Source: Teichococcus aestuarii (GTDB lineage Bacteria; Pseudomonadota; Alphaproteobacteria; Acetobacterales; Acetobacteraceae). Taken from it: DNA of 64,000 nt. Shown here in pieces: positions 18,085 to 27,808 of this stretch. The notes under the pieces were generated by a model. That model had not been told where the DNA came from, did no database searches, and was given only the letters and a program-made list of their open reading frames with translations. A program made the translations under genes and the position numbers. The first letter of the stretch is position 1. Every line of letters starts with the position of its first letter. The stretch is taken from the NCBI RefSeq assembly GCF_003116135.1, contig NZ_PDOA01000011.1:54727-118726 (forward strand), written 5' to 3'.

Positions 18085-19056
18085 TTACTTGTTCTCCAGC
18101 CGCACCCGCGGGTCGAGCGCCGAATAGGCGAGGTCCACCAGCAGGTTGATGGTGATGAACATCAGCACGATGATCATCAGGTAGGCGACGATCACGGGGC
18201 GGTCGAGCACGTTGATGCTGTCGATGATCAGCTTGCCCATGCCCGGCCAGGCGAAGACGCTCTCCGTCACCACCGAGAAGGCGATGGTGGAGCCCAGCTC
18301 CAGCCCGACCACGGTGACGACCGGGATCAGGATGTTCTTGAAGACGTGGACATAGGTCACGCGCGCCGGGCTCAGGCCCTTGGCGCGGGCGAACTTCACG
18401 TAGTCCATCAGCATCGTCTCGCGCACGCCGGCGCGGGTCAGGCGGATGACGAGGCTGATCTTGAACAGCGCCAGGTTCAGCGCCGGCATCGCCAGGTGGC
18501 GCAGCCCGTCCCAGGTGAGGAAGGACCAGCGCAGGCCGAGCACCTCCACTGTCGGGCCACGGCCCGTGGAGGGCAGCCAGCCGAGTTGCACGGCGAACAC
18601 CATGATCAGCATCAGCCCCACCCAGAAGGTGGGCAGCGAGAAGCCAAGGATGGAGCCGGCCATGACCAGCTTGGAGCCGGTCGAGTTGGGCTTGAGGCCG
18701 GCATAGAGGCCGAGCGGCAGGCCGATCAGCAGCGCGATGAACATGGCGCCGAAGGCCAGCTCCAGCGTCGCCGGCATCCGCTGCAGGATCAGCTGCAGCG
18801 CCGGCTCGTTGAACACGAAGCTGCGGCCGAGATCGCCGCGCAGCGCGTTGCCGAGGAAGGAGAGGTACTGCATCCACAGCGGCAGGTCGAGGCCGAGCGC
18901 CTTGATCGCGCGCTCGCGCTCCATCTGGTCGGCGTCCGGCGAGATCAGGATCTCGACCGGGTCGCCGATGGCATAGACGCCGATGAAGACAATGACGGAC
19001 ATCGCCAGCATGACGAGGGCGGACTGCAGCAGCCGCCGGAGGAGATAGACCGCCAT
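18085..19056 (-). CDS. Dipeptide-type ABC transporter permease, DppB type
   Basis: A 323-aa permease starting MAVYLLRRLLQSALVM, the standard DppB/OppB start. A large periplasmic domain (about residues 30-95) contains LGLDLPLWMQYLSFLGNALR and GDLGRSFVF. Six TM helices and the EAA loop (FARAKGLSPARVTYVHVFKN) follow. It heterodimerises with the DppC-type subunit. It lies five bases after the upstream binding-protein gene, in the order SBP-B-C-D-F. Confidence 0.95.
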   Translation of the reverse strand: MAVYLLRRLLQSALVMLAMSVIVFIGVYAIGDPVEILISPDADQMERERAIKALGLDLPLWMQYLSFLGNALRGDLGRSFVFNEPALQLILQRMPATLELAFGAMFIALLIGLPLGLYAGLKPNSTGSKLVMAGSILGFSLPTFWVGLMLIMVFAVQLGWLPSTGRGPTVEVLGLRWSFLTWDGLRHLAMPALNLALFKISLVIRLTRAGVRETMLMDYVKFARAKGLSPARVTYVHVFKNILIPVVTVVGLELGSTIAFSVVTESVFAWPGMGKLIIDSINVLDRPVIVAYLMIIVLMFITINLLVDLAYSALDPRVRLENK

Positions 19057-19061
19057 GGCCG

Positions 19062-20663
19062 TCAGCGCGCCGCGGGCTGGCTGCTGGCGGGGCGCACATC
19101 CTGCGCGCGGGTCAGCTCGTCGGCGCGGCTGTCATGCTGCAGCGTCGGGCGCATCGCCCACAGGTTCTTCTGGATGTGGATCGGGATGATGGCGACATCC
19201 TCCATGGCAAGCCGGGTCGCGTCGCGCAGCAGCGCCTCGCGCTTGGGGTCGTCCAGCTCGCGCAGCGCGGCTTCGAGCTTGGCGTCCACCTCGGGGTTGG
19301 AATAGCGGCCGCGATTGGAGGTGCCGAAGCCCTTGTCACGGTCGTAGCCGGCGACGAGCGAACGCAGCGGGTTCGACGCCTCGCCGGAGGAGCTGCCCCA
19401 GCCGACCAGGAAGGCGGAGAATTCCTGGCGGCCGGCGCGGCTGATGAAGGTGGTCCAGGGCTGCGCATCCACCTGGGTGCGCACGCCGATGCGGGTCCAC
19501 ATCTGGCCGATCGCCTGCACGATGCGGGCGTCGTTCATGTAGCGGTCGTTCGGGCCGCTGAGCGTGATGCGGAAGCCGTTCGGGTAGCCGGCCTCGGCCA
19601 GCAGCTTCTTCGCCGCGTCCGGGTCCGCCTTGGGTGCCGCGAGGTCGGGGATGGCGCCGAAGGCGGTGGGCGGCAGGAACTGGCCGGAGGGCATCGAGGT
19701 GCCCTCCATCACGCGGCTGGCGATGGCCGGCCGGTCGATGGCGGTGGAGAGGGCGCGGCGCACCCGCAGGTCGTGCAGCGGGTTCTTGCCGAGCGGCTTG
19801 CCCTCGGCGTCGGTGATCTGCGGCGAGCCTTCCGGGTGCAGGTGGTCCAGCGCCAGGAAGATGATGCGCAGCCCGTCCTTCTCGGAGACGCGGACCTTGT
19901 CGCTGCGGCGCAGGTTGGCGAGGTCGCTGGTCGGCACCTGATCGATGAAGTCCACATCGCCGGCCAGCAGCGCCGCGGTGCGCGAGGCGTCGTTCGGCAG
20001 GATGCGGTAGTTCACGCGGGCCCAGTGCGGCTTGTCGCCCCAATAGGCGTCGTTGCGCTCCAGCTCCAGCCGGTCGCCCGAGCGGAAGTTGACGTAGCGG
20101 AACGGGCCAGTGCCCACCGCCACCTTGCCGCTGTTGAAATCCTCGGTGGAGGCGCCCTCATGCGTCTCCTTGTCGAGGATCGCCACCTGGCCGAGGTCGT
20201 TCGGCAGCACCGGGTAGGGCGAGCGGGTGTGGAAGCGCACCGTCAGCGGGTCGACGATCTCCACCCGCTCGATGGCACGGGTGTAGATGGCGTAGGAGGA
20301 GGGGCTGTTCACCACCTGCGGCACGCGGGCGATGGTAAAGGCCACGTCCTCGGCGGTGAAGGCGTTGCCGTTGTGGAACTTCACGCCCGGGCGGAGCTTG
20401 AACTCCCACACCGTGGGCTCCACCGCGCGCCAGCTCTCGGCCAGGCCCGGCTCCATCCGGGATTCCGAATCGAAGGCCGTCAGCGTGTCGAAGATCATCG
20501 TCGCCACGGCGAGGTTCGGCGACAGCGCATGATAGTGGGGGTCGAGCGAGGTGACCTGCGCGCCCACCGCCATGGAGAGGTTCTGCGCCGAGGCGGGTAC
20601 CGCCGAACTCAGCGCAAACGCCGAAACGGCGGCCATCGCGGCCGCCCGCATGCTGATCATCAT
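19062..20663 (-). CDS. Periplasmic solute-binding protein of the dipeptide-type ABC transporter (SBP family 5)
   Basis: A 533-aa protein with a Sec signal (MRAAAMAAVSAFALSSAVPASAQ, cleavage near ASA-QN). The family 5 landmarks are AESWRAVEPTVWEFKLRPGV, FHNGNAFTAEDVAFTI and YWGDKPHWARVNYRI. It captures peptides, nickel, glutathione or other solutes for the BCDF transporter encoded downstream. It starts at ATG 20663 after GGGGGA. It is closely similar along its length to the divergent binding protein at 20766-22358, with shared blocks such as AESWRAVEPT, FNSGK/YNSGK, QMWTRIGV and PWTTF. Confidence 0.95.
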   Translation of the reverse strand: MMISMRAAAMAAVSAFALSSAVPASAQNLSMAVGAQVTSLDPHYHALSPNLAVATMIFDTLTAFDSESRMEPGLAESWRAVEPTVWEFKLRPGVKFHNGNAFTAEDVAFTIARVPQVVNSPSSYAIYTRAIERVEIVDPLTVRFHTRSPYPVLPNDLGQVAILDKETHEGASTEDFNSGKVAVGTGPFRYVNFRSGDRLELERNDAYWGDKPHWARVNYRILPNDASRTAALLAGDVDFIDQVPTSDLANLRRSDKVRVSEKDGLRIIFLALDHLHPEGSPQITDAEGKPLGKNPLHDLRVRRALSTAIDRPAIASRVMEGTSMPSGQFLPPTAFGAIPDLAAPKADPDAAKKLLAEAGYPNGFRITLSGPNDRYMNDARIVQAIGQMWTRIGVRTQVDAQPWTTFISRAGRQEFSAFLVGWGSSSGEASNPLRSLVAGYDRDKGFGTSNRGRYSNPEVDAKLEAALRELDDPKREALLRDATRLAMEDVAIIPIHIQKNLWAMRPTLQHDSRADELTRAQDVRPASSQPAAR

Positions 20664-20765
20664 GATACCGTCCCCCGGGAGATTACACCCTCTTCACGGC
20701 GGAGTGTAGCAGGCGCGGCCCCGGGTCGCTAGGTTGCGGCGTTCTGACAGTCCGGAGAAACAAAC

Positions 20766-22358
20766 ATGGAAATTCCAAGAAAAATATCGCTTTGCGCTAC
20801 TTTGCTCGCGGTGCCGCTGGCCTTCTCGGCCGTCGCCCTGCCGGCGCAGGCGCAGACCCTGAACATCGGCATCGGCGGCGCTGTCACCTCGGCCGACCCG
20901 CATTTCTACAACGCGGCGCCCAACCACGCGCTGGCCATGCATGTCTTCGACTACCTGGTGGGGCGCGACGCCAACGCGCAGCCCTACCCCATGCTGGCCG
21001 AGAGCTGGCGCGCCGTGGAACCCACCCTGTGGGAGTTCAAGCTCCGCTCCGGCGTGAAGTGGCACGATGGCCGTGACTTCACCGCCGATGACGTCGCCTT
21101 CAGCATCGCCCGCGCGCCCAACGTGCCGAACAGCCCGGGCGGCATGGGCGGCTTCGTGCGCGCGATCACCAAGGTCGAGGTGGTCGATCCGCTGACCATC
21201 CGCTTCCACACCGCCGCGCCGCACCCGCTGCTGCCGGTGGAGCTGGGCGCCATCTCCATCATCTCCCGCCATGCCGGCGAGGGCGCCACCACCGAGGACT
21301 ACAACAGCGGCAAGGCCGCCATCGGCACCGGCCCCTACCGGCTGCAGGCCTACCGCCCCGGCGACCGCGCCGAGCTGGTGCGCAACGACGCCTACTGGGG
21401 CGGCAAGGAGCCGTGGGAGAAGGTCAATTTCCGCTTCATCGGCAATGACGGGGCACGCAGCGCCGCCGTGCTGGCCGGCGATGTGGACGTGATCGACCAG
21501 GTGCCCTCCAGCGACCTCGCCAGGCTGCGCCGCGACAGCCGCATCACCATCGCCGAGATCCAGGGCGTGCGGCTGATCTACCTGATGGCGGATTTCTCGC
21601 GCACCGGCGAGGTGTCCTTCGTCACCGACAATGCCGGCAAGCCGCTGCCGCAGAACCCCTTCCAGGATGTGCGCGTGCGCCGCGCCCTCTCCATGGCGAT
21701 CCAGCGCGAGGCGCTGGCCGAGCGCATCATGGAGGGCACCGCCCAGCCCACCGGCCAGTGGCTGCCGCCCGGCACCTTCGGCTACAACCCCGCCGTCAAG
21801 CCGCCGGCCTACGACCCGGACGGCGCGAAGAAGCTGCTGGCCGAGGCCGGCTTCCCGCAAGGCTTCAGGATGACCCTGCACAGCCCGAACGACCGCTACC
21901 CGAACGATGCCAAGACCGCCCAGGCCGTGGCGCAGATGTGGACCCGCATCGGCGTGCAGACCCAGGTGGAGGCGCTGCCCTGGACCACCTTCTCGGTGCG
22001 CTCCAACCGGCAGGAATTCGGCATGCGGCTGTCTGGCTGGGGCAGCACCACCGGCGAGGCGAGCTACCTGCTGGTCAACATCATCGGCACCTACGACCGG
22101 GAGAAGCGCACCGGCGCCAGCAATTCCGGCCGCTACTCCAACCCCGAGCTGGATGCCATGACGGCCCGCGCCGCCGCCACCATCGACGACGCGCAGCGCG
22201 AGAAGCTGCTGCAGGAAGCGGTGAAGTTCGCCATGGACGATGTGGCGGTCACGCCGCTCTACCAGCTGGTGAACACCTGGGCGGTGCGGAAGGGCCTCAC
22301 CTACGAGCCGCGCATGGATGAGCGCACCGTCGCCATGGGCGTGCGGAAGGCCAACTGA
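20766..22358 (+). CDS. Second family 5 solute-binding protein, divergent paralogue
   Basis: A 530-aa protein with signal peptide (LAVPLAFSAVALPAQAQ) and all SBP family 5 blocks: AESWRAVEPTLWEFKLRSGV, WHDGRDFTADDVAFSIARAP, NDAYWGGKEPWEKVNFRF and NPFQDVRVRRALSMAIQREA. It aligns end to end with the minus-strand binding protein, so the pair arose by duplication. It has no permease of its own here and likely shares the adjacent BCDF complex, widening its substrate range. The ribosome site is GGAG, eight bases before ATG 20766. A terminator palindrome follows the stop. The 102-base divergent gap must hold both promoters; none is convincing by eye. Confidence 0.94.
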   Translation: MEIPRKISLCATLLAVPLAFSAVALPAQAQTLNIGIGGAVTSADPHFYNAAPNHALAMHVFDYLVGRDANAQPYPMLAESWRAVEPTLWEFKLRSGVKWHDGRDFTADDVAFSIARAPNVPNSPGGMGGFVRAITKVEVVDPLTIRFHTAAPHPLLPVELGAISIISRHAGEGATTEDYNSGKAAIGTGPYRLQAYRPGDRAELVRNDAYWGGKEPWEKVNFRFIGNDGARSAAVLAGDVDVIDQVPSSDLARLRRDSRITIAEIQGVRLIYLMADFSRTGEVSFVTDNAGKPLPQNPFQDVRVRRALSMAIQREALAERIMEGTAQPTGQWLPPGTFGYNPAVKPPAYDPDGAKKLLAEAGFPQGFRMTLHSPNDRYPNDAKTAQAVAQMWTRIGVQTQVEALPWTTFSVRSNRQEFGMRLSGWGSTTGEASYLLVNIIGTYDREKRTGASNSGRYSNPELDAMTARAAATIDDAQREKLLQEAVKFAMDDVAVTPLYQLVNTWAVRKGLTYEPRMDERTVAMGVRKAN

Positions 22359-22365
22359 ACGGCAC

Positions 22366-22394
22366 GGCGGGGGGGGGCTTCCTCTCCCCCCGCC
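22366..22394. terminator. Bidirectional GC hairpin between convergent genes
   Basis: GGCGGGGGG pairs with CCCCCCGCC (9-bp stem, 11-base loop) in the 45-base gap between the convergent family 5 binding protein and the TctC-type gene. Confidence 0.55.
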
Positions 22395-22403
22395 CCTTCC
22401 CGC

Positions 22404-23396
22404 TCAGCCCACCGTCTGCGGCTGGATGCCAGCGCGGCGGGCGGCCTCGCCCCATTTCTCCATCTCCGCCTGCACGAAGGCGCGCGTCTCCTCCGGCGCG
22501 GAGGTCTGGATGGCGGCGCCGAGCGCGGCATGGCGCTCCACCACCGGGGGCTGGCGCACCGCCTCGGCGCAATCGGCCGAGAGCTTCGCCAGCACCGCCG
22601 GCGGCAGCCTGGCGGGGGCGATCACCATGCCCCAGGTGCTGGCCTCGAAGCCGGGCATGGCCGCCTCGCCGATGGTGGGCACGTCGGGCAGCTGCGGCGC
22701 GCGCTCGGCGCCGGTGGTGGCCAGCGCCTTCAGCTTGCCCGCCCGGATATGGCCCAGCGCCGCCGGCACCGTGTCGAACATGATGTCCACCCGCCCGGAC
22801 ATCAGGTCCGGATGCGCCTGGGTGCTGCCGCGATAGGGCACGTAGGTGAACTCCACCCCCGCCCGCTGCGCGAACAGCACCGGCGCCAGCCGCACCACGC
22901 CCCCCGTGCCGGCGAAGGTGACGGTGCCCGGCGGCTTGTCCTTCGCATGCCGCACCAGCTCCTCCGGCGTGGAGGGGCCGAAGCCGGGCGCGGCGCAGAG
23001 CACCAGCGGCGTGCGCGTGGTGAGGGTGACGAAGCTGAAATCGGCCATGGTGTCGTAGGGCAGCCGGTAGAAGGCCGCGTTCACCGGGTGGCCGACCGAG
23101 ACCAGCGCCAGCGTGTGGCCATCCGGCGCCGCGCGGGCCAGCGCCTCGGTGCCGATGATGCCATCCGCCCCCGGGCGGTTCTCCACCGGCACGGGGAAGC
23201 CCCACTTGCCGGCCAGCGGCTCGGCCATCAGCCGGGCCGTGATGTCGGAGACGCCACCCGGTGTGTAGGGCACGATGAAGCGCACCGGCCGGGCGGGAAA
23301 GCCACCCTGCGCCCGCCCGGGCCTGCTCAGCGGCGGGGCGCCCAGAAGCAAGGCGGGCATGGCGAGCGCCAGCCGCCGCGAGACACCGTTCGACAT
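22404..23396 (-). CDS. TctC/Bug-family periplasmic binding protein
   Basis: A 330-aa binding protein of the tripartite tricarboxylate transporter type. A signal peptide (RRLALAMPALLLGAPPLS, with a twin-Arg-like SRR start) precedes ARPVRFIVPYTPGGVSDITA, the family hallmark, then ENRPGADGIIGTEAL and YVPYRGSTQAHPDLMSGRVD. ATG 23396 has an ideal GGGAGGAAC ribosome site. No TctA or TctB membrane subunit is adjacent, as is common for the numerous orphan Bug proteins. The ligand, often a carboxylate, is unknown. Confidence 0.95.
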   Translation of the reverse strand: MSNGVSRRLALAMPALLLGAPPLSRPGRAQGGFPARPVRFIVPYTPGGVSDITARLMAEPLAGKWGFPVPVENRPGADGIIGTEALARAAPDGHTLALVSVGHPVNAAFYRLPYDTMADFSFVTLTTRTPLVLCAAPGFGPSTPEELVRHAKDKPPGTVTFAGTGGVVRLAPVLFAQRAGVEFTYVPYRGSTQAHPDLMSGRVDIMFDTVPAALGHIRAGKLKALATTGAERAPQLPDVPTIGEAAMPGFEASTWGMVIAPARLPPAVLAKLSADCAEAVRQPPVVERHAALGAAIQTSAPEETRAFVQAEMEKWGEAARRAGIQPQTVG

Positions 23397-23475
23397 TCCC
23401 GTTCCTCCCAGGAACTTTTTGCACACCCGCAACGATAGACCGGCGGCATCAGGCACGGGAAGCGAAGCCTGGGGA

Positions 23476-24300
23476 TCACACGGTGAACTGCTCGGCGATG
23501 ATCCGCTCCGAGAGGCCATGGTCGGGGTCGAACAGCATGGTCATGCGCAGGCTCCGGTCCTCCCGCACCTCGACGGAGCGGATGTCGCGCACCTCCACAT
23601 TGTCGGCCACGGCGGCGACGGGGCGCTTGCCCGGCTCCAGGATCTGGAACAGCACCACCGCGTCGGCCGGCAGCAGCGCGCCGCGCCAGCGGCGCGGGCG
23701 GAAGGCGGAGATGGGCGTCATCGGCAGCAGGTTGGCGCCGAGCGGCACGATCGGGCCATAGGCCGAGAGGTTGTAGGCGGTGCTGCCGGCGGGGGTGGCC
23801 ACCAGGATGCCGTCGCAGATCAGCTCCGGCAGGCGCTCCTTGCCATCGACCAGGATGCGGATCTTGGCCGCCTGGCGCGTCTCCCGCAGCAGCGACACCT
23901 CGTTGATGGCCAGCGCCTCGCGCAGCGTGCCGGTGGCGTCCACCGCGCGCATCCGCAGCGGGTGCAGCGTGGCCGATTGCGCCACGGCCAGCCGCGCCGG
24001 CAGGTCCTCCGGCTGGAAGGCGTTCATCAGGAAGCCGACGCTGCCGCAGTTCATGCCATAGACCGGCAGGTTGCGGCCGAGGAAGCGGTGCTGCGTCTCC
24101 AGCATGAAGCCGTCACCCCCCAGCGCCACCACCACCGCGGCCTCCTCCGGCGGCGCATCGCCATGCAGGGCCACGAAATGCGCCCGCGCCGATTCCGCCA
24201 CCTCCGTGGGCGCGGCGAGGAAGGCGATGCGGCCGTGCAGCTCCCGCGGCAGGTCCGGCATGTCGCCCAGATGGCCGGGGCCGAGCAGCGCGGCGGTCAT
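23476..24300 (-). CDS. nadK: NAD kinase
   Basis: Phosphorylates NAD to NADP with ATP or polyphosphate. The 274-aa product has the diagnostic GGDG at 61-64 ([11 protein letters not shown]), NE at 133-134 ([10 protein letters not shown]) and the Gly-rich [23 protein letters not shown] 24300 overlaps the stop of the nitrilase-fold gene as ATGA; ATG 24261, inside the frame, is an alternative that would remove 13 residues. A convergent or overlapping neighbour is absent downstream, where about 80 bases lead to the TctC-type gene. Confidence 0.94.
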   Translation of the reverse strand: MTAALLGPGHLGDMPDLPRELHGRIAFLAAPTEVAESARAHFVALHGDAPPEEAAVVVALGGDGFMLETQHRFLGRNLPVYGMNCGSVGFLMNAFQPEDLPARLAVAQSATLHPLRMRAVDATGTLREALAINEVSLLRETRQAAKIRILVDGKERLPELICDGILVATPAGSTAYNLSAYGPIVPLGANLLPMTPISAFRPRRWRGALLPADAVVLFQILEPGKRPVAAVADNVEVRDIRSVEVREDRSLRMTMLFDPDHGLSERIIAEQFTV

Positions 24301-25151
24301 GCCCAGCGCACCCGCGCGGCGTCGCGGTGCTCCAGCACCGGCATGTCCCGCCGCAGCCGGGCGGTGAGCGCCGGGTCCAGCCGCGCCGTGGCCCAGCCCT
24401 TCCCGTCGCTGGCGCGGGCGACCACATGGCCCCAGGGATCGACGACGAGGGAATGGCCGTAGGTGCGGCGCGGCCCGGCGCGCTCCTGGTGCTGGCCCCA
24501 GGTGGCGGGGGCGGCCAGCCAGCACTGCGTCTCGATGGCGCGCGCCCGCAGCAGCGGCTCCCAATGGTCCTTGCCCGTCTCCAGCGTGAAGGCGGAAGGC
24601 AGCAGGATCAGCTCCGCCCCCTTCCGCCGCAGCGCCAGGAACAGCTCGGGGAAGCGGAGGTCGTAGCAGATGGCGCAGCCGACCCGGAGATCGCCCGCCC
24701 GGTAGGTGACGACCTGATCGCCGGCCGCGTAGGTGTTGCTCTCCCGGTGCCCGCTGCCGTCCGGCCGGGTGATGTCGAACAGGAAGATCTTGCGGTAGCG
24801 CGCCAGCTCGGCGCCGTCCGGCCCGAAGGCCAGGGTGGTGTTGTACAGCCGCCCGCCCTCCGCCCCGCTCTCGGCGATGCTGCCGCCATGCAGGTACACG
24901 CCATGGCGCCGTGCCAGGCCGCGCAGGCACTCATAGGCCTCGCCGCCCGCCGCGGCGGAGCCTTCGGGCGGCAGTGCCTCGGCGGCGGCGAGGCGGGTGG
25001 CGCGGTCGCCGCCGAGGCAGGTCCACATCTCCGGCAGGGCGACAAGGCCGGGCCGGTCCGCCGCGATGGCCGCCTCGACCAGCCGGGTGGCCTGGGCGAT
25101 GTTCTCGGCCTTGTCGTGGCCAGGGTTCATCTGCACGACCGAGACACGCAT
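24297..25151 (-). CDS. Carbon-nitrogen hydrolase (Nit/omega-amidase-like)
   Basis: A 284-aa nitrilase-superfamily enzyme with the full catalytic triad: Glu41 (ALPEMW), Lys121 (RYRKIFLFD) and Cys162 ([12 protein letters not shown]). [13 protein letters not shown] and the [20 protein letters not shown] stretch resemble the Nit1/deaminated-glutathione amidase branch. The reaction is probably hydrolysis of a deaminated amide during metabolite repair. It is coupled to nadK by a 4-base overlap, so the pair may form a small housekeeping operon. It starts 134 bases downstream of the rplQ stop, behind a hairpin. Confidence 0.92.
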   Translation of the reverse strand: MRVSVVQMNPGHDKAENIAQATRLVEAAIAADRPGLVALPEMWTCLGGDRATRLAAAEALPPEGSAAAGGEAYECLRGLARRHGVYLHGGSIAESGAEGGRLYNTTLAFGPDGAELARYRKIFLFDITRPDGSGHRESNTYAAGDQVVTYRAGDLRVGCAICYDLRFPELFLALRRKGAELILLPSAFTLETGKDHWEPLLRARAIETQCWLAAPATWGQHQERAGPRRTYGHSLVVDPWGHVVARASDGKGWATARLDPALTARLRRDMPVLEHRDAARVRWA

Positions 25152-25228
25152 GGCGGGGCGCTCCTTCCGCTGTGGCGGGCATCAAGCCCCGCGGCACGGC
25201 CCACCGCAAGATCCCCGCGAACGCAGAC

Positions 25229-25254
25229 GGGGCGGATGGTTGCCCATCCGCCCC
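25229..25254 (-). terminator. Terminator hairpin at the end of the alpha operon
   Basis: GGGGCGGATGG and CCATCCGCCCC form a perfect 11-bp stem with a 4-base loop, 32 bases beyond the rplQ stop. There is no long T run on the minus strand. Confidence 0.65.
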
Positions 25255-25285
25255 GCCCGCTCAACCCTGCCGTGGCAGGAGCGGC

Positions 25286-25717
25286 TTACGCCGCGTCCTG
25301 CTGGCCCTCGGTCTCGGCGACCTCGGGCTTCGGGCCGGAATCCAGGCCCTTGGCGGCGACGTCGCGCTCCACCAGCTCGATCACCGCCATGTCGGCGGCG
25401 TCGCCGTAGCGGATGCCGGCCTTCAGGACGCGGGTGTAGCCACCCTGGCGCGCCTTGTAGCGCTCGGCGATGGTGGTGAAGAGCTTGTCCACCACCTTCT
25501 TGTCCATGATCTGCGCATAGGCCTGCCGGCGGGCGTGCAGGTCGCCACGCTTGCCGAGCGTGATGATGCGCTCGACATACGGGCGCAGCTCCTTCGCCTT
25601 GGGCAGGGTCGTGGTGATCTGCTCGTGCTTGAGCAGGCTGGTCGCCATATTGCGGAGCATCGCAATACGGTGGGTGGAGGTAACGCCGAGCTTCCGGCCG
25701 GCAACCCCGTGACGCAT
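25286..25717 (-). CDS. rplQ: 50S ribosomal protein L17
   Basis: Binds 23S rRNA near the peptide exit region. The product is 143 aa with the conserved start [20 protein letters not shown] and [20 protein letters not shown]. Like many alphaproteobacterial L17 proteins it has an acidic C-terminal extension ([15 protein letters not shown]). It is the last gene of the alpha operon, 27 bases after rpoA. Confidence 0.98.
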   Translation of the reverse strand: MRHGVAGRKLGVTSTHRIAMLRNMATSLLKHEQITTTLPKAKELRPYVERIITLGKRGDLHARRQAYAQIMDKKVVDKLFTTIAERYKARQGGYTRVLKAGIRYGDAADMAVIELVERDVAAKGLDSGPKPEVAETEGQQDAA

Positions 25718-25744
25718 GGTCCTATTCCTTCACGCGGCCGAAAA

Positions 25745-26761
25745 TCAGAACGGCTCTTCGATCTTCTTGGCGAGGTCCTCGATGTTCTCCGGCGGCCAGC
25801 CGGGCACGGTCATGCCCAGGCTCAGCCCCATCGAGGCGAGAACCTCCTTGATTTCGTTCAGCGACTTGCGGCCGAAGTTCGGAGTGCGGAGCATCTCCTG
25901 CTCCGTCTTCTGCACCAGGTCGCCGATGTAGACGATGTTGTCGTTCTTCAGGCAGTTCGCGCTGCGGACCGACAGTTCCAGCTCGTCCACCTTGCGGAGC
26001 AGGTTGCGGTTGAAGGGCAGGTCGTCCTGCACCTCTTCCACCTTGCGCTCGCGAGGCTCATCGAAGTTGATGAAGAGCTGCAGCTGGTCCTGCAGGATGC
26101 GGGCGGCGAGCGCCACCGCATCGTCCGGCGCCACCGTGCCGTCCGTCTCCACCGTCAGCACCAGCTTGTCGTAGTCGGTGCGCTGGCCCACGCGGGTCGG
26201 CTGCACCTGGTACGCCACGCGGCGGACGGGGGAATAGATGGCGTCCACGGGGATCAGCCCGATGGGCGCATCCTCGGGGCGGTTCTCGGAGGCGGGGACA
26301 TAGCCCTTGCCCACATCGACGGTCAGCTCCATCGACAGCTTGGCGCCGTCGTCGAGCGTGCAGATGACCAGCTCCGGGTTGGCGATCTCGATGTCGCCGG
26401 TGGTCTGGATCTGCCCCGCCGTCACCTCGCCGGGGCCGGAGGCGGTGAGCTGCAGGCGCTTGGCGCCCTCGCCCTGCATCCGGATGGCCAGGCGCTTGAT
26501 GTTCAGGACGATGTCGGTGACATCCTCCCGCACACCCTGCAGGCTGGAGAACTCATGCAGCGCGCCGTCGATGCGGATGGCGGTGACCGCCGCACCCTGC
26601 AGCGACGACAGCAGCACGCGCCGCAGCGCGTTGCCGAGGGTCATGCCGAAGCCGCGCTCGAGCGGCTCCGCCACCACCGTCGCAACGCGCGAGGGGTCGG
26701 CCCCAGGCTCGACATCGAGCTTCTCGGGACGGATCAGGGAACGCCAGTTGCGCTCGAGCAC
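25745..26761 (-). CDS. rpoA: RNA polymerase alpha subunit
   Basis: Scaffold for polymerase assembly (N-terminal domain, residues about 1-235, with [20 protein letters not shown]) and contact point for UP elements and activators (C-terminal domain about 255-330, with [20 protein letters not shown] and [13 protein letters not shown]). At 338 aa it is the typical alphaproteobacterial length. It starts at ATG 26761, 24 bases after rpsK. Both domains and the linker are intact. Confidence 0.99.
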   Translation of the reverse strand: MLERNWRSLIRPEKLDVEPGADPSRVATVVAEPLERGFGMTLGNALRRVLLSSLQGAAVTAIRIDGALHEFSSLQGVREDVTDIVLNIKRLAIRMQGEGAKRLQLTASGPGEVTAGQIQTTGDIEIANPELVICTLDDGAKLSMELTVDVGKGYVPASENRPEDAPIGLIPVDAIYSPVRRVAYQVQPTRVGQRTDYDKLVLTVETDGTVAPDDAVALAARILQDQLQLFINFDEPRERKVEEVQDDLPFNRNLLRKVDELELSVRSANCLKNDNIVYIGDLVQKTEQEMLRTPNFGRKSLNEIKEVLASMGLSLGMTVPGWPPENIEDLAKKIEEPF

Positions 26762-26785
26762 TACGGTTTCTCCTGCAGCCTCGCC

Positions 26786-27178
26786 TCAGACCCGACGCCG
26801 CTTGCGCGGACGGCAGCCATTGTGCGGGATGGGGGTCACGTCCTTGATGGCCGTCACGTAGAAGCCGACGGCCTGCAGGGCGCGCAGGGCCGACTCACGC
26901 CCCGAGCCGGGACCGGAGACCATGATCTCCAGCGTCTCCATGCCGTGCTCGCGCGCCTTGCGGCCGGCGTCTTCGGCGGCGACCTGGGCGGCGTACGGGG
27001 TCGACTTGCGGCTGCCCTTGAAACCCTGGCTGCCGGCCGAGGACCACGCGATGGCGTTGCCCTGGCTGTCGGTGATGGTGACGATGGTGTTGTTGAAGGA
27101 GGCGAGGACATGCGCCACGCCAGAGGCAATGTTCTTGCGCTCTTTCTTCCGCGGGCGACCGGTGGGCTGACGGGCCAT
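26786..27178 (-). CDS. rpsK: 30S ribosomal protein S11
   Basis: Platform protein of the small subunit that contacts mRNA near the E site and 16S rRNA helix 45. The product is 130 aa with [37 protein letters not shown] and the invariant end [14 protein letters not shown]. It starts one base after the rpsM stop, so translation is coupled. Confidence 0.99.
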   Translation of the reverse strand: MARQPTGRPRKKERKNIASGVAHVLASFNNTIVTITDSQGNAIAWSSAGSQGFKGSRKSTPYAAQVAAEDAGRKAREHGMETLEIMVSGPGSGRESALRALQAVGFYVTAIKDVTPIPHNGCRPRKRRRV

Positions 27179-27179
27179 A

Positions 27180-27557
27180 TTACTTGGTCACCTTCTTCTT
27201 GCCGGCAATCGCCACGGCCTTGCCCTTGCGGGTACGGGCGTTCGTGTGGGTGCGCTGGCCACGGACGGGCAGGCCCTTGCGGTGACGCAGGCCACGATAG
27301 CAGGCCATGTCCATCAGGCGCTTGATGTTCATCGCGTTCTCGCGACGCAGATCGCCCTCAACCCGGTACTCGCGGTCGATCAGCTCGCGGATCTTGAGGA
27401 TTTCCTCATCCGTCAGCTGGTTGACGCGGCGATCCTCGGGGATGCCGAGCTGCTCGCAGATCACCTTCGCGTTCGACGGACCGATGCCGTAGATGTAGCG
27501 AAGGGAAATGAGAACGCGCTTGTTGGTAGGAATGTTCACGCCTGCAATGCGTGCCAT
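27180..27557 (-). CDS. rpsM: 30S ribosomal protein S13
   Basis: Head protein forming bridges to the large subunit and contacting P-site tRNA through its basic tail. The product is 125 aa with [24 protein letters not shown] [20 protein letters not shown] and [20 protein letters not shown]. It is first in the rpsM-rpsK-rpoA-rplQ operon, which here has its own promoter because a terminator separates it from adk. Confidence 0.99.
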   Translation of the reverse strand: MARIAGVNIPTNKRVLISLRYIYGIGPSNAKVICEQLGIPEDRRVNQLTDEEILKIRELIDREYRVEGDLRRENAMNIKRLMDMACYRGLRHRKGLPVRGQRTHTNARTRKGKAVAIAGKKKVTK

Positions 27558-27706
27558 CGATGACCTGCTCCTGGAGCCTTCATGGGCTCCCGTTCGGTAC
27601 CGGCAGAATGTGTCCGGCGAAGGTGATCAGCCGGGCCCGGGGTCGGAAGTGCCTCAGACACGGCCATCATCGCGGCCGGAGTTGCCTCCGCCCGCGAGAG
27701 GGGCGG

Positions 27707-27735
27707 GTTTAGCGAGGGCGCGCCCCAGGAGTCAA
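27707..27735 (-). promoter_or_regulatory. Promoter of the alpha operon (rpsM-rpsK-rpoA-rplQ)
   Basis: On the minus strand TTGACT (27735-27730) lies 17 bases before CTAAAC; GCTAAA with spacing 16 is an equally good -10. It is placed directly downstream of the adk terminator and leaves a leader of about 150 bases before rpsM. Confidence 0.55.
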
Positions 27736-27752
27736 GCCGGAACGACCGCATG

Positions 27753-27778
27753 AAAAAGGGGGCGGAAAACCCGCCCCC
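27753..27778 (-). terminator. Rho-independent terminator after adk
   Basis: Read on the minus strand, GGGGGCGG and CCGCCCCC form an 8-bp GC stem with a 5-base loop followed directly by TTTTT. This is one of the most convincing terminators in the window. It closes the spc operon at adk. Confidence 0.88.
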
Positions 27779-27808
27779 CTCGCCACCCCGGCCCGCGGCC
27801 CCGATGGC

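Noticed and set aside
27558..27808. A missed rpmJ (L36) gene between adk and rpsM
   Set aside because: No short Cys/Lys-rich frame resembling L36 was found. In many alphaproteobacteria rpmJ is located elsewhere.
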